This document shows, piece after piece, positions 33,802 to 42,271 of a DNA stretch of 64,000 nt (its first letter is position 1; each line of letters starts with the position of its first letter). The DNA lies in assembly GCF_017094505.1 (NCBI RefSeq), contig NZ_CP064787.1:2294001-2358000 (forward strand). Direction: 5' to 3'. Position numbers and translations under genes: made by a program. This stretch comes from Halapricum desulfuricans. Its GTDB lineage: Archaea > Halobacteriota > Halobacteria > Halobacteriales > Haloarculaceae. The notes under the pieces are model-generated. The model did not search any database and was not told the DNA's origin. It saw only the letters and a list, made by a program, of their open reading frames with translations.

Positions 33802-34668
33802 CTAGGTCCCCTGGGTATGGACGAGCGTCCCACGGTGACACTCCGGACAGAAGTCACCCTCCCGAAGCGACGACGCCTCGGCCGGCGTCGAGAACCCACA
33901 CTCCCGGCAGACGTACGACCCCTCCGGGACTGTGACCGCGCCTGGTCCGACCGCGTCGGGATCGCTCGCGGCGTCGATCTCGTCTTCCGAGGGCCACTCG
34001 TTGGTCTGGGAGGGAGTGTCGGCCGCACCGTCGTCAAGCAGTTCGGCGTCTGTCTTGCTCTCGTCGATCTCTTCGGTCTCCTCGATCGCGCCCAGATCAG
34101 GCCCGGCGTCAGCTCCCTGGGAGTCGTCTTCGGCCTCTTGTGGCCACTGGCCCGGATCGCGCTCGGGCGCCTCCGAGTCGTCGTCGAGGATCTCCGCGTC
34201 GTCGGTGACCGGCGGCTCCTCGCTTGCGAACCCGTCGCCTGACCCCGAGTCTGTCGAACCCCCGGCGGTCGAAGGGCTCAGGGGCTCCTCGGTGTCGACC
34301 TCGGACTCGGATGCAGTCGTATCGACCCCTGCCCGGGATTCGATCGTATCGACTCCCGGCTGGGACTCGGCAGTGGTCGCTGTGTCGGCCTCGGACCGGG
34401 ATTCGGCGGTCGTATCGGCGTCGGCGGTATCAGAGTCGGCTGCCGTGTCGGTTCCGGCGTCAGCGGACTCGGGCTCCGATCCGACCTCGTCGGGCGTTTC
34501 GAGCGTCGTGACCTCCTTGTTCTCGGAGACGACGCGCGTCTCGCCACAGCGCGTGCAGGTCTGGACCTCGCGGATCGTGATGACCACCTCGCTGCCCTGT
34601 TCTTCGCGCTCGCGCTCGACGGTGGACTCCTCAAAGGAGTGCCCGAAGATCGAACACTTGAGACTCAT
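33802..34668 (-). CDS. Haloarchaeal two-zinc-ribbon protein with long acidic linker (DUF7093-like)
   Basis: The 288-residue protein begins MSLKCSIFGHSFEESTVEREREEQGSEVVITIREVQTCTRCGETRVVSENKEVT, an N-terminal zinc-binding module (C-x-FGH and CTRCG). About 180 residues of Asp/Glu/Thr/Ser low complexity follow, with repeats such as ESQPGVDTIESRAGVDT. A C-terminal zinc ribbon closes the protein (YVCRECGF ... DFCPECHRG). Family number is tentative. The disordered acidic linker between two zinc modules suggests a scaffold or nucleic-acid-associated role; no function is known. Confidence 0.78.
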   Translation of the reverse strand: MSLKCSIFGHSFEESTVEREREEQGSEVVITIREVQTCTRCGETRVVSENKEVTTLETPDEVGSEPESADAGTDTAADSDTADADTTAESRSEADTATTAESQPGVDTIESRAGVDTTASESEVDTEEPLSPSTAGGSTDSGSGDGFASEEPPVTDDAEILDDDSEAPERDPGQWPQEAEDDSQGADAGPDLGAIEETEEIDESKTDAELLDDGAADTPSQTNEWPSEDEIDAASDPDAVGPGAVTVPEGSYVCRECGFSTPAEASSLREGDFCPECHRGTLVHTQGT

Positions 34669-34765
34669 TGTCAATACGTGGCTGCCTTCGGACCATAAGC
34701 GTACTGCTTGGACAGCAGCGCGTCCGGGGAACAAGCGTAAGAGAGTCGCGGTCGAAGGGACGCGT

Positions 34766-35056
34766 ATGCAAGCCAAGCCGGAGTACCGCGACCGCGACGA
34801 CGACGAAGTCGCGGTGCTCGATGCCCTCGCCGACAGGGCAGACGAGGGAATGACTGTCTTCGAGTTGCGGTCGCACGTCGATCTCGATATCGACGATCTG
34901 GAGGACGCGCTGGCCGAGCTGAAAGCCGACGGCCTGATCTCCGCCGACGACGGGGACGAGCGGACGGTCGTCGTCCCCGACGAGAACGTCATCGGGCCCG
35001 ATCAACACGAGGAGAACTCGACGCTCTCCTGGCTCCGTGACCGGCTCCCGTTCTGA
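34766..35056 (+). CDS. Small winged-helix protein (DUF6432-like)
   Basis: The 96-residue protein carries EVAVLDALADRADEGMTVFELRSHVDLDIDDLEDALAELKADGLISADDGDERTVVVPD, a compact winged-helix domain with wing residues at the end, plus a C-terminal SWLRDRLPF tail. It is probably a DNA-binding protein. The ATG at 34766 is chosen; the frame is open far upstream only as an antisense shadow. The TGA overlaps the ATG of the next gene (TGATG), so it is coupled to the BtuF-like protein. Confidence 0.8.
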   Translation: MQAKPEYRDRDDDEVAVLDALADRADEGMTVFELRSHVDLDIDDLEDALAELKADGLISADDGDERTVVVPDENVIGPDQHEENSTLSWLRDRLPF

Positions 35057-35961
35057 TGACCATGCGCGTCGTGTCACTGCTCCCCGCTGCTACGGAGATC
35101 TGTTTCGCCCTCGGCATCGAGCCTGTCGGTGTCTCCAGTGAGTGTGATTACCCCCCGGCCGCCCGGTCGATCCCGGCTGTCGAACGCGCCCGCATCGACG
35201 AGACGGCGGACAGCGCCGCGATCAGCGAGCAGGTCGCGGCTGCCGAGGAAGACGGCGGCCTCTACGAGATCGACGCGGAACTGCTGGCCGACCTCGAGCC
35301 CGACCTCGTCATCACGCAGGGGGTCTGTGACGTCTGTGCGGTCGATCGGGTGGCCGTCGCGGCCGTCATCGACGATCTCGGGCTGGAGACGGAGATCCTG
35401 ACGACCGATCCCCACTCGCTGTCGGATCTATACGAGGAGACGCGCCGGATCGGGCGAGCGACAGACCGCGAAGGAGCGGCCATCGACCTCGTCTCGGCGT
35501 GGCGAAATCGAATCGCGACGCTTCGGGAGCAGACGAGCGCCCTCGAAACGCCGTCGGTCGCCGTCCTGGACTGGATGGAACCGGTCATGGTCGCGGGCCA
35601 CTGGGTCCCGGACCTCGTCGAGGCGGCGGGCGGCACCTATCCGCTGGCGGCCGTTGGCGAGCGCTCGCGGCCGCGCGAGTGGAGCGAGATCCGCGGGACG
35701 AACCCGGACGTGCTGGTCGCCGCGCCGTGTGGCTACCAGCTCGAACAGACGCTGCAGGCCCGACGCGAACTCGCGGATCGCCCGGGCTGGGACGAACTGA
35801 CGGCGGTCCGAGAGCGGCGAGTGTACGCGCTCGACGGGCGCGACTTCGTCAACCGACCGGGACCGAGGCTGATCGACACGGCCGAACACCTGGCCGGACT
35901 GCTCCATCCCGACGCGTTCCCGCAACCGCCGGGAGACGTGGCGAGACGGCTCGAACAGTAG
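35056..35961 (+). CDS. Cytosolic BtuF-like cobalamin-binding-fold protein
   Basis: The 301-residue protein begins MRVVSLLPAATEICFALGIEPVGVSSECDYPP, a BtuF/class III solute-binding fold, with ITQGVCDVCAV and LDWMEPVMVAGHWVPDLVEAAGG typical of the TroA-like B12-binding subfamily. No Sec, Tat or lipobox signal is present, so unlike usual binding proteins it should stay in the cytosol. It is not beside permease genes. It may bind corrinoid or metal chelate intracellularly. The start is 35056 or the Met at 35062. Confidence 0.85.
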   Translation: MTMRVVSLLPAATEICFALGIEPVGVSSECDYPPAARSIPAVERARIDETADSAAISEQVAAAEEDGGLYEIDAELLADLEPDLVITQGVCDVCAVDRVAVAAVIDDLGLETEILTTDPHSLSDLYEETRRIGRATDREGAAIDLVSAWRNRIATLREQTSALETPSVAVLDWMEPVMVAGHWVPDLVEAAGGTYPLAAVGERSRPREWSEIRGTNPDVLVAAPCGYQLEQTLQARRELADRPGWDELTAVRERRVYALDGRDFVNRPGPRLIDTAEHLAGLLHPDAFPQPPGDVARRLEQ

Positions 35962-35991
35962 CGCTGCGAGCACGCGGGAACGTCCGGTAAA

Positions 35992-36357
35992 TCACAGCAC
36001 GGCGGCGAGGCCGACGGAGACGTTCCCGGCGACGATGATCGACCCGACCGCGAGCAACGACCCGAACCAGAGCCGCCAGCCCGGCACGCTCTGGACGAAC
36101 TCCCGCTGGGAAAGCAGGAGTCCGCCGGCGACCGCGACGACGGCGGCTTTCACGACGAGCAACAGGGCGGGATCGTGCGCCAGCACGGCCCGGATCCACG
36201 GGTTCGCCTCGCCGCCGATCGAGCCCGTCGCCTCGATCGCCCACAGCGTCGACAGCGCGTCACCGACTCCCCAGACGGCGACGAGCGCAGCGACCAGTCC
36301 GACGTACTCGGAAACGTGAACGCTGAGTTTCGGTCGTGATAAGCGCCGGACTGACAT
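35992..36357 (-). CDS. Small haloarchaeal membrane protein (DUF5658-like)
   Basis: The 121-residue protein has three hydrophobic segments and conserved features of the DUF5658-like family (recalled): GDALSTLWAIEATGSIGGEANPWIRAVLAHDPALLLVVKAAVV. It contains a polar GDxxST and ExNP motif within the membrane portion, suggesting a functional site. Function is unknown. It converges with the cytosolic BtuF-like gene. Confidence 0.72.
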   Translation of the reverse strand: MSVRRLSRPKLSVHVSEYVGLVAALVAVWGVGDALSTLWAIEATGSIGGEANPWIRAVLAHDPALLLVVKAAVVAVAGGLLLSQREFVQSVPGWRLWFGSLLAVGSIIVAGNVSVGLAAVL

Positions 36358-36467
36358 CGGTAATACGGCTAGAAGATCGAGTAATTCGCTTATAAATTCC
36401 GCCCCTCTATTATTGATCTTGATAACCAAGAATGGAAAACGACGGGATCGAGACGAGTCAGCACCGG

Positions 36468-37289
36468 TCACTCGGAGGGGATCCGGCACCGGTCGGCGTA
36501 TTCGATGTCTTCGAGAGACGTAATCGCGGGATCGTCGCCACAGACCGGACAGTCGGGGTTCGGACGGATCGGGACCGTCTCGACGTCCATGCCGGCGGCG
36601 TCGACGTTCCAGAGCCGCCCGTCGAGCGTCTCGCCGTACCCGATCAGGATCTTGATGACTTCGGCGGCCTGAACGGTACCGATCAGGCCGGGGACGACGC
36701 CGAGGACGCCGGCGGTCGCACAGTCCGGGACGGCGCCCTCGGGTGGGGCTTCGGGGAACAGACAGCGATAGCACGGCGAGTCACCCTCGCGCTCGAAGGT
36801 CGTGACCTGCCCCTCGAAGCGGTAGACGGCACCGTGTGACAGCGGCGTCCCGGTCAGCACGCACGCGTCGTTGAGCAGGTATCGCGTCGGGAAGTTGTCG
36901 GTCGCGTCGACGACGACGTCGTATCCCTCGATCAACGCCATGACGTTGTCCGGAGCGACTCGCAGGTCGTGGGTCTCGACGGTCACGTCGGGGTTCAGTT
37001 CGGCGACGAACTCGGCGGCGCTCTCGACTTTCGGTCTGCCGACGTCGGCGTCGCCGTGAACGACCTGGCGCTGGAGGTTGCTCCGCTCGACGCGGTCGTC
37101 GTCGGCGATTCCGAGCCGGCCGACCCCGGCGGCAGCGAGATACTGGACGACCGGCGATCCGAGCCCGCCCGCGCCGACCACGAGGACCGAACTGTCAAGC
37201 AGTGCGGCCTGTCCCTCCGGACCGACGCCGTCGAGGATGATGTGCCGGGAGTATCGATCGAGCTGTGTCCGATCGAGGTCAGGTCTCAT
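36468..37289 (-). CDS. ubaA: E1-like ubiquitin-activating enzyme UbaA (MoeB/ThiF/HesA family)
   Basis: The 273-residue protein has the ATP-binding VVGAGGLGSP (37-46), catalytic Cys190 (VPDCATAGVLG), zinc ligands Cys173/Cys176 (CYRC) and Cys247/Cys250 (CPVC), and the Arg finger region near RSNLQRQ. This is the haloarchaeal E1 that adenylates SAMP ubiquitin-like proteins for sampylation and also serves molybdopterin and tRNA thiolation. The length fits the family (about 270). The start is the ATG at 37289. Confidence 0.94.
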   Translation of the reverse strand: MRPDLDRTQLDRYSRHIILDGVGPEGQAALLDSSVLVVGAGGLGSPVVQYLAAAGVGRLGIADDDRVERSNLQRQVVHGDADVGRPKVESAAEFVAELNPDVTVETHDLRVAPDNVMALIEGYDVVVDATDNFPTRYLLNDACVLTGTPLSHGAVYRFEGQVTTFEREGDSPCYRCLFPEAPPEGAVPDCATAGVLGVVPGLIGTVQAAEVIKILIGYGETLDGRLWNVDAAGMDVETVPIRPNPDCPVCGDDPAITSLEDIEYADRCRIPSE

Positions 37290-37709
37290 ACCCTCCGTTG
37301 TCCGCCGATGAAAATAAACGACGAGGTTGGAAACGGTCGACGTGTGTCGTTCAGTCGCTGACGTCCGGACAAACGCAATCACGCGACGACCTGAACCGTG
37401 GCCGCCGTAGGGGCTAAGCCGATATATGGCCGAAGATATATACGAATATAGATCGATATGCATATGGTGTCATAACGCACGGCGTATGGCTGGGACGGTA
37501 CGCAGAGGCATAGCGTGAACAGGGAGAACGCAGCGCAATTGGCGGTCTCGCTGTCCGGCCAAAGTCACGGGCATCTGAAACGCGAGAACCCACCGTCGGA
37601 CCCGCCGCCAGCCGACCTCCATCAAAAATGTCAAAGAAAAATAAACCAAGCGACACTCGACAGAACAGGACTCAGGGACAGTCACCGTCCTCTTTGAGAG
37701 GAGCCAGCG
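37290..37709. promoter_or_regulatory. Intergenic region upstream of the SQR-like gene
   Basis: This 420-bp gap between divergent genes has a strongly AT-rich block with many TATA-like runs at 37430-37470. A 29-codon open frame (37628-37717) overlaps the start of the next gene but has no recognisable family. No structural RNA was identified. Confidence 0.5.
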
Positions 37710-38855
37710 ATGACTGAACACGTCGTCATCGTCGGTGGCGGCGTCGGCGGAACGGTCACAGCAAACCGGCTCGTAAAGAAACTCTCCCGCGAGATCGCCG
37801 CAGACGCGGTCGAAATAACGATCGTCAGTGACAACCCGTACCACGTCTACAAGCCGACGTTCTTTTATGTCCCGTTCGGGGACAGCGAGCCGGAAGACGC
37901 GTCGCGACCGCTGGCAGATCTGGTCGATCGCCGTATCGAGCTCGTTTACGACCGCGTCACTGCGATCGATACCGACGAGATGTCAATCGGACTTGCCGAC
38001 GGTGAAGCGATCGACTACGATTATCTGGTAGTTGCGACCGGTGCGAATCCGAGGCCGGAAGCCACACCGGGACTTGGGCCACAGCAGGACGGATATCACT
38101 TCTATGACGGAGGGGCCGCGACGGAACTGCGGGACACACTCACTGACTTCGAATCTGGACGACTGGTTCTGTCAGTTATTGGGCAGCCACACGTCTGTCC
38201 GGCCGCTCCGGTCGAGTTCACGATGCTGGCCGACGCTCGGCTCCGCGAGCACGACCACAGAGACGATGTCGAGATCGTCTACACGTATCCACAGTCACAG
38301 CTGCACGCCCTTGATGCAGTCCACGACTGGATGGTCCCCCGGTTTGAGGAACGAAATATCGAGACGCACGTCGACTTCATGCCAGCAGAGGTTGACAGCG
38401 ACGCGTCGGTGATCGAAACAGCGGACGGGGAATCCCTTGAGTACGACCTGTTGGTCGGCATCCCCGAATTCAGTCCGGCGTCGCTCATCGCGGAGTCCGG
38501 GCTGGGCGACAGCTGGATGGAAATCGACAAACGGACCCTCGAATCCGACCACGCCGAGAACGTCTTTGGGGTCGGTGACGTCACGAACCTTCCGACGAGC
38601 AAGGCCGGAAGCGTCGCCCACTACGCGGCAGGCACGGTCGTCGATCGCATCGCCGCGTACGTTCGCGGGTACACGCCGACGACCGAGTTCGACGGCGATG
38701 CGATCTGTTTCCTCGAAGCCGGGATGGAGGAGGGATCGCACATCAAATTCGACTACGAGACGGATCCGGTGGTCCGCGACCAGACGGAGTTCATCCACTG
38801 GGCGAAGATGGCGTACAACGAAATGTACTGGCTGACTGCACGGGGGCTTGCCTGA
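37710..38855 (+). CDS. Sulfide:quinone-oxidoreductase-like FAD protein
   Basis: The 381-residue protein has the FAD-binding GGGVGG (9-14), second dinucleotide region LVVATGANPRPE (106-117), and the terminal FAD motif FGVGDVTNLPTSKAGSVAHYA (286-306). Its only cysteines are Cys163 (HVCPAAP) and Cys333 (AICF), the positions of the redox pair in SQR-type enzymes; a third active-site Cys is absent. It likely oxidises sulfide or polysulfide at the membrane face and reduces quinone. Codon use is somewhat less biased than in neighbours. It is followed 11 bp later by a DUF1641 gene. Confidence 0.88.
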   Translation: MTEHVVIVGGGVGGTVTANRLVKKLSREIAADAVEITIVSDNPYHVYKPTFFYVPFGDSEPEDASRPLADLVDRRIELVYDRVTAIDTDEMSIGLADGEAIDYDYLVVATGANPRPEATPGLGPQQDGYHFYDGGAATELRDTLTDFESGRLVLSVIGQPHVCPAAPVEFTMLADARLREHDHRDDVEIVYTYPQSQLHALDAVHDWMVPRFEERNIETHVDFMPAEVDSDASVIETADGESLEYDLLVGIPEFSPASLIAESGLGDSWMEIDKRTLESDHAENVFGVGDVTNLPTSKAGSVAHYAAGTVVDRIAAYVRGYTPTTEFDGDAICFLEAGMEEGSHIKFDYETDPVVRDQTEFIHWAKMAYNEMYWLTARGLA

Positions 38856-38866
38856 GGTGTGTCTAG

Positions 38867-39334
38867 ATGAGTGAAACGAATCCACAAAGCCACACGGAGG
38901 ACGAATCGATCGAAAACATCGTCGACACGCTGACTGAACTCGAAGAGACGGGCACGATCGACGACCTCGCGCAGGTCGCACAGACGATTTCGCTGGCGTC
39001 GGAGGCGATCGACGACGACATGATCAAATCGACCACGAGGGCGACCGTCAGAGCGGGCGAACTGTTCGATACGGCGGCCGGCGAGCCGGCGGCGCTACGC
39101 AACCTCGAAGTCCTGACCGCGGCGCTGAGCGAAACCGGATCCGATCCGACTGATCCGCCGGACGGCGCTGGCATCGTCACGTTGCTCCGCAAGCTGAACG
39201 ATCCCAGCGTCCAGCGTGGACTCGGGTTCGCGCTGACGTTGCTCGGTGAACTCGGCGACCAACTGGAAGCGCGGGCTGACCGCTATCCCGACGCCGAAAC
39301 GACCGCTGAACTCGGCACGGGATCGACTGACTGA
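38867..39334 (+). CDS. DUF1641 protein, partner of the SQR-like flavoprotein
   Basis: The 155-residue acidic helical protein carries the GAGIVTLLRKLNDPSVQRGLGFALTLLGELGDQL segment typical of DUF1641 proteins. These are recurrently encoded beside SQR-like or formate-dehydrogenase-like oxidoreductases. No Cys or membrane helix is seen, but the amphipathic C-terminal helix could dock on the flavoprotein or the membrane. It forms a two-gene operon with the upstream SQR gene. Confidence 0.85.
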   Translation: MSETNPQSHTEDESIENIVDTLTELEETGTIDDLAQVAQTISLASEAIDDDMIKSTTRATVRAGELFDTAAGEPAALRNLEVLTAALSETGSDPTDPPDGAGIVTLLRKLNDPSVQRGLGFALTLLGELGDQLEARADRYPDAETTAELGTGSTD

Positions 39335-39519
39335 GCTAACGATCTCTGATACGGATTGTCGTGCTGCTTCGACTTCCCTGCTCCGGGTGACTGATACGGG
39401 ACAGACATCAAGAATCCGTCCGACACTGCCTCGACGGAGCGTCGATTTGAAGTACGTGTTCGCAACGAGAGTGAATCGACAGCGGGAGAATTATATTCCT
39501 CACAATTGTATCCACTGGT

Positions 39520-39915
39520 ATGGACTGTTCCCGGTGCGGGGGCGATCTGGAAGTCTACTCGCTGGGCGAACAGGAGGCCTACGTGTGCGCCGACTGTGGG
39601 TTCGTCGATACGACAGTCGAACACGAGGTGAAAACGCGACCGGAACCGGAGCCGTGGGAGCGCGCTCTGGAGCGGTTCTACCGGAAACACACCGACGACA
39701 CCGAAGCGGCGGTCGTCGGCTCCGGTGAAACCGCGGCGCTGGTTGAGATCGAACCGGACAGCGACGACTCGGCTGTCGAGGCTAGTGCAGCAGCCGAGAC
39801 GGCTGCCGACGCACAAACCGAACCCGACGTCGAGGAAGCCGAACCCGACGATGAACCGACCGACGTCGAGGAAGCCGAACCCGACGACGAACCGGCGGCT
39901 GAGCAGCCACAGTAA
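39520..39915 (+). CDS. Small zinc-ribbon protein with acidic repeat tail
   Basis: The 131-residue protein begins MDCSRCGGDLEVYSLGEQEAYVCADCGFVDT, a C-x2-C ... C-x2-C zinc ribbon, followed by a basic/aromatic helix (EPWERALERFYRKHT). The acidic tail contains two tandem 12-residue copies (DVEEAEPDDEPT / DVEEAEPDDEPA) made by a 36-bp DNA duplication. Family is haloarchaeal; function is unknown, with transcription or nucleic-acid association plausible. It converges with the salactin-like gene. Confidence 0.78.
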   Translation: MDCSRCGGDLEVYSLGEQEAYVCADCGFVDTTVEHEVKTRPEPEPWERALERFYRKHTDDTEAAVVGSGETAALVEIEPDSDDSAVEASAAAETAADAQTEPDVEEAEPDDEPTDVEEAEPDDEPAAEQPQ

Positions 39916-39959
39916 GCGTCGATCGAAAACGAGCGAGCGCGACTCCGAAGACCGGCCGA

Positions 39960-40991
39960 TCAGTCCTCGGCTTCGGGGGCTTCGGGTTCCTGTTCGGGCT
40001 CTTCTTCGGGCTGTTCCTCGTCGGATCGGGCGGCGACGAGACCACCGCGGGCGACCGAGTACATCGGCTCGTCGACGTGAGAGACGCCGCTGATCGAGAA
40101 CGGGATGTTGGCTTCTTCGAGGTGGCGCTCGAAGAGTTTCGTGAAGCCATCGGGCGTCGAAGTCCCGCCAGTGACGACGACCGGCACGTCCAACCCTTCC
40201 TCGACGTCTTCCTCGTCGACCTCACGCTGGATGAGGTCGATGACGTAATCCAGCAGGTTCTCGTAGTAGATCGACAGCGCGCCCTCGACGCCGCCGACGT
40301 CGGTCGTGAAGTCCAGCTCGAAGTCCTCCTCTTTGATCGAGGTGACCTTGTCGACGGGCGTCCCCGTCGCCTGGGCGGCCTGCTCGTCGATCCAGTCGCC
40401 ACCGCGGGCGACCGAGAACTTCATGACCGGAACCGCGTAGTACGCCAGCGTGACGTTGGTCATCCCGGCACCGAAGCTGATCCCCAGCCCGGTGAAGTCG
40501 TTGTCCGCGAGTTCGGAGTAGATGACGGCCATCCCCTCGTTGATCGGCTCGGCGTCGTAGCCCATCTCGTCGAGGAAGCTCTCGATGGTCTTCTGGTGAT
40601 ACAGCGTCGAGAGGTCCGAGTCGATCGGATCGGCCGGTGTCGAGAAATAGATTTTCTCGTTCGGATGGTCCGGCGAGCCGACGACCTGCTCGATGATGAG
40701 TTTCATCATCGGGATCGCGGACTTCTCGTCGCTGGAGAGGATGCCGTGTTGCATCGGCCGGCGCGTCTCCTTGTTGAAGATGTTCGCGAAGTTCAGCGCG
40801 TCGTCCCCGACGACGTATACCTTGTCGTCCTTGCGGATGTGGAGGACGTCCGACCGACTGAGCATCTGCTCCGCCATGTCGGAGTACTCGATCTCGACGA
40901 ACGAGTTCCGCTGCTGAACGAAGACCGTCTCGCTGCCTTCCTGTTGTGCCGAAATGATGTTCATCGTGCCGACGTCTAGTCCTTTCGCCAT
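39960..40991 (-). CDS. Salactin-like actin-family ATPase
   Basis: The 343-residue protein begins [19 protein letters not shown] with an actin-type phosphate-1 motif. It has connect-1/phosphate-2-like [17 protein letters not shown] and an adenosine motif [13 protein letters not shown] near 275-287. This matches the haloarchaeal actin homologue described as salactin in Halobacterium, a polymer growing from cell poles and implicated in DNA partition. The C-terminus is an acidic [11 protein letters not shown] tail. Naming is by recalled similarity. A membrane protein gene lies just upstream on the same strand. Confidence 0.82.
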   Translation of the reverse strand: MAKGLDVGTMNIISAQQEGSETVFVQQRNSFVEIEYSDMAEQMLSRSDVLHIRKDDKVYVVGDDALNFANIFNKETRRPMQHGILSSDEKSAIPMMKLIIEQVVGSPDHPNEKIYFSTPADPIDSDLSTLYHQKTIESFLDEMGYDAEPINEGMAVIYSELADNDFTGLGISFGAGMTNVTLAYYAVPVMKFSVARGGDWIDEQAAQATGTPVDKVTSIKEEDFELDFTTDVGGVEGALSIYYENLLDYVIDLIQREVDEEDVEEGLDVPVVVTGGTSTPDGFTKLFERHLEEANIPFSISGVSHVDEPMYSVARGGLVAARSDEEQPEEEPEQEPEAPEAED

Positions 40992-41113
40992 GTTCTGGAC
41001 AACTAAGGGCGGTCTAATAAAACTATGTGAAACGGGCTAAATAGATTATGACTGTAATTTTTTCCTGTCTGAAATCGCGGCCCTGAGAGTATCTACTGGC
41101 GGATACGTCGGAT

Positions 41114-42025
41114 TCACCCGCCGAAAAAGCTTCTGATTCTCGCGAGCAGTCCCTCGCTGGATTCGGCGGCTACCTTCGCCTGCTGGTCCTCCTTGCGGCG
41201 CTGTCTGAGTTCGTTGAGTTTCGTGGTCTGGTCGTCGACCGTCGATTTCGAGGTCGCGGTCTTCGTTTCGCCGCCCTTCAGTGCTTTCAGCCCCTGTACC
41301 TGAGCGTCGGTCGAGGAGGAACTGGTGATCCGTTCGGCTTCAACGTCCATCCCCGAGAGATCGTAGTCTCCCTCGAGGTTGAGCGTGAGCGACTGGCCCT
41401 CGTGACGCTCGACCCCGCCCCAGGTGATGTCGACGTCTTCCATCGCGTTCTCGATGTCACGGCGGATCTCCTCGTCGCTGTAGGACTCCTCAGGTTCGGG
41501 CTCTTCCATCGGCTCGATGTCGGCCGGGCTCGGTTTCGCCCGTTCGATCTGGTGGGCGACAAGCGCCGTGCCGGTCGAGACGACCACGAGCCCCATCCCG
41601 ATAGCGTACCCGAGGACGACGTGGATCGTGTACTCCGCGCCTTCGACGTTGAACTCCCAGGGGTAGAGATACGCGAACCCGGCGACGGCGACGACGGTGA
41701 TCGCGGTCCCGAGCACGCCCGTATAGGTCGCCCGGACGTCGACCGGCAACAGCACCAGTACCCCGAGCAACAGCGTCGGGACCGACAGCATCCCCATCGC
41801 AAACGAGATCTCGCGGAGCAACCAGAACGGGTCGCTGCCGTGGGTGAACAGGTACGCCGCCACGAAGAACACGAGTCCGACGGCCGCGAACGCGATCCCG
41901 CCGAAGAACAGTCCGAACCCGAGATACACGTCGATCTGATCGTCGGGTTCGCCGATGTAGTGCCGGTACAACTCGAAGAGAACGTTGTCCGGGAGGTCCC
42001 CGTCAGATGGGTCGTCGTCTGCCAT
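41114..42025 (-). CDS. Haloarchaeal polytopic membrane protein upstream of the salactin-like gene
   Basis: The 303-residue protein has about five hydrophobic helices within residues 25-160, then a long cytosolic tail. The tail contains an amphipathic acidic part, a beta-like LTLNLEGDYDLSGMDVEAERI, and a basic coiled segment (TTKLNELRQRRKEDQQAK) ending in GLLARIRSFFGG. It resembles a haloarchaeal family labelled permease/DUF7139 (recalled, uncertain). The gene is 122 bp upstream of the salactin-like gene, same strand, so it may be functionally linked, for example as a membrane anchor (inference). Confidence 0.7.
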   Translation of the reverse strand: MADDDPSDGDLPDNVLFELYRHYIGEPDDQIDVYLGFGLFFGGIAFAAVGLVFFVAAYLFTHGSDPFWLLREISFAMGMLSVPTLLLGVLVLLPVDVRATYTGVLGTAITVVAVAGFAYLYPWEFNVEGAEYTIHVVLGYAIGMGLVVVSTGTALVAHQIERAKPSPADIEPMEEPEPEESYSDEEIRRDIENAMEDVDITWGGVERHEGQSLTLNLEGDYDLSGMDVEAERITSSSSTDAQVQGLKALKGGETKTATSKSTVDDQTTKLNELRQRRKEDQQAKVAAESSEGLLARIRSFFGG

Positions 42026-42271
42026 TAAACTGTGTTTCCGGCCCCTGTGTAATTATTGTTCCCCCAAGTGTGGGCGTTTCAGTACTAAAAGATTACGTAT
42101 AGGTCCGTCACCGATTATATCCGGATCCGGGAACCTCAGCGGTGAGGCCTCGCGGACCGGGTCCGTATTGCGGCAAATATTGAGGCGTCAAATCGTTCGC
42201 AAGCGGACCTACGGCGCGTGTTCTCGGACGTTTCCAACAGCTTTGTATCGGCCCCCGTCCGAACCACGGGT

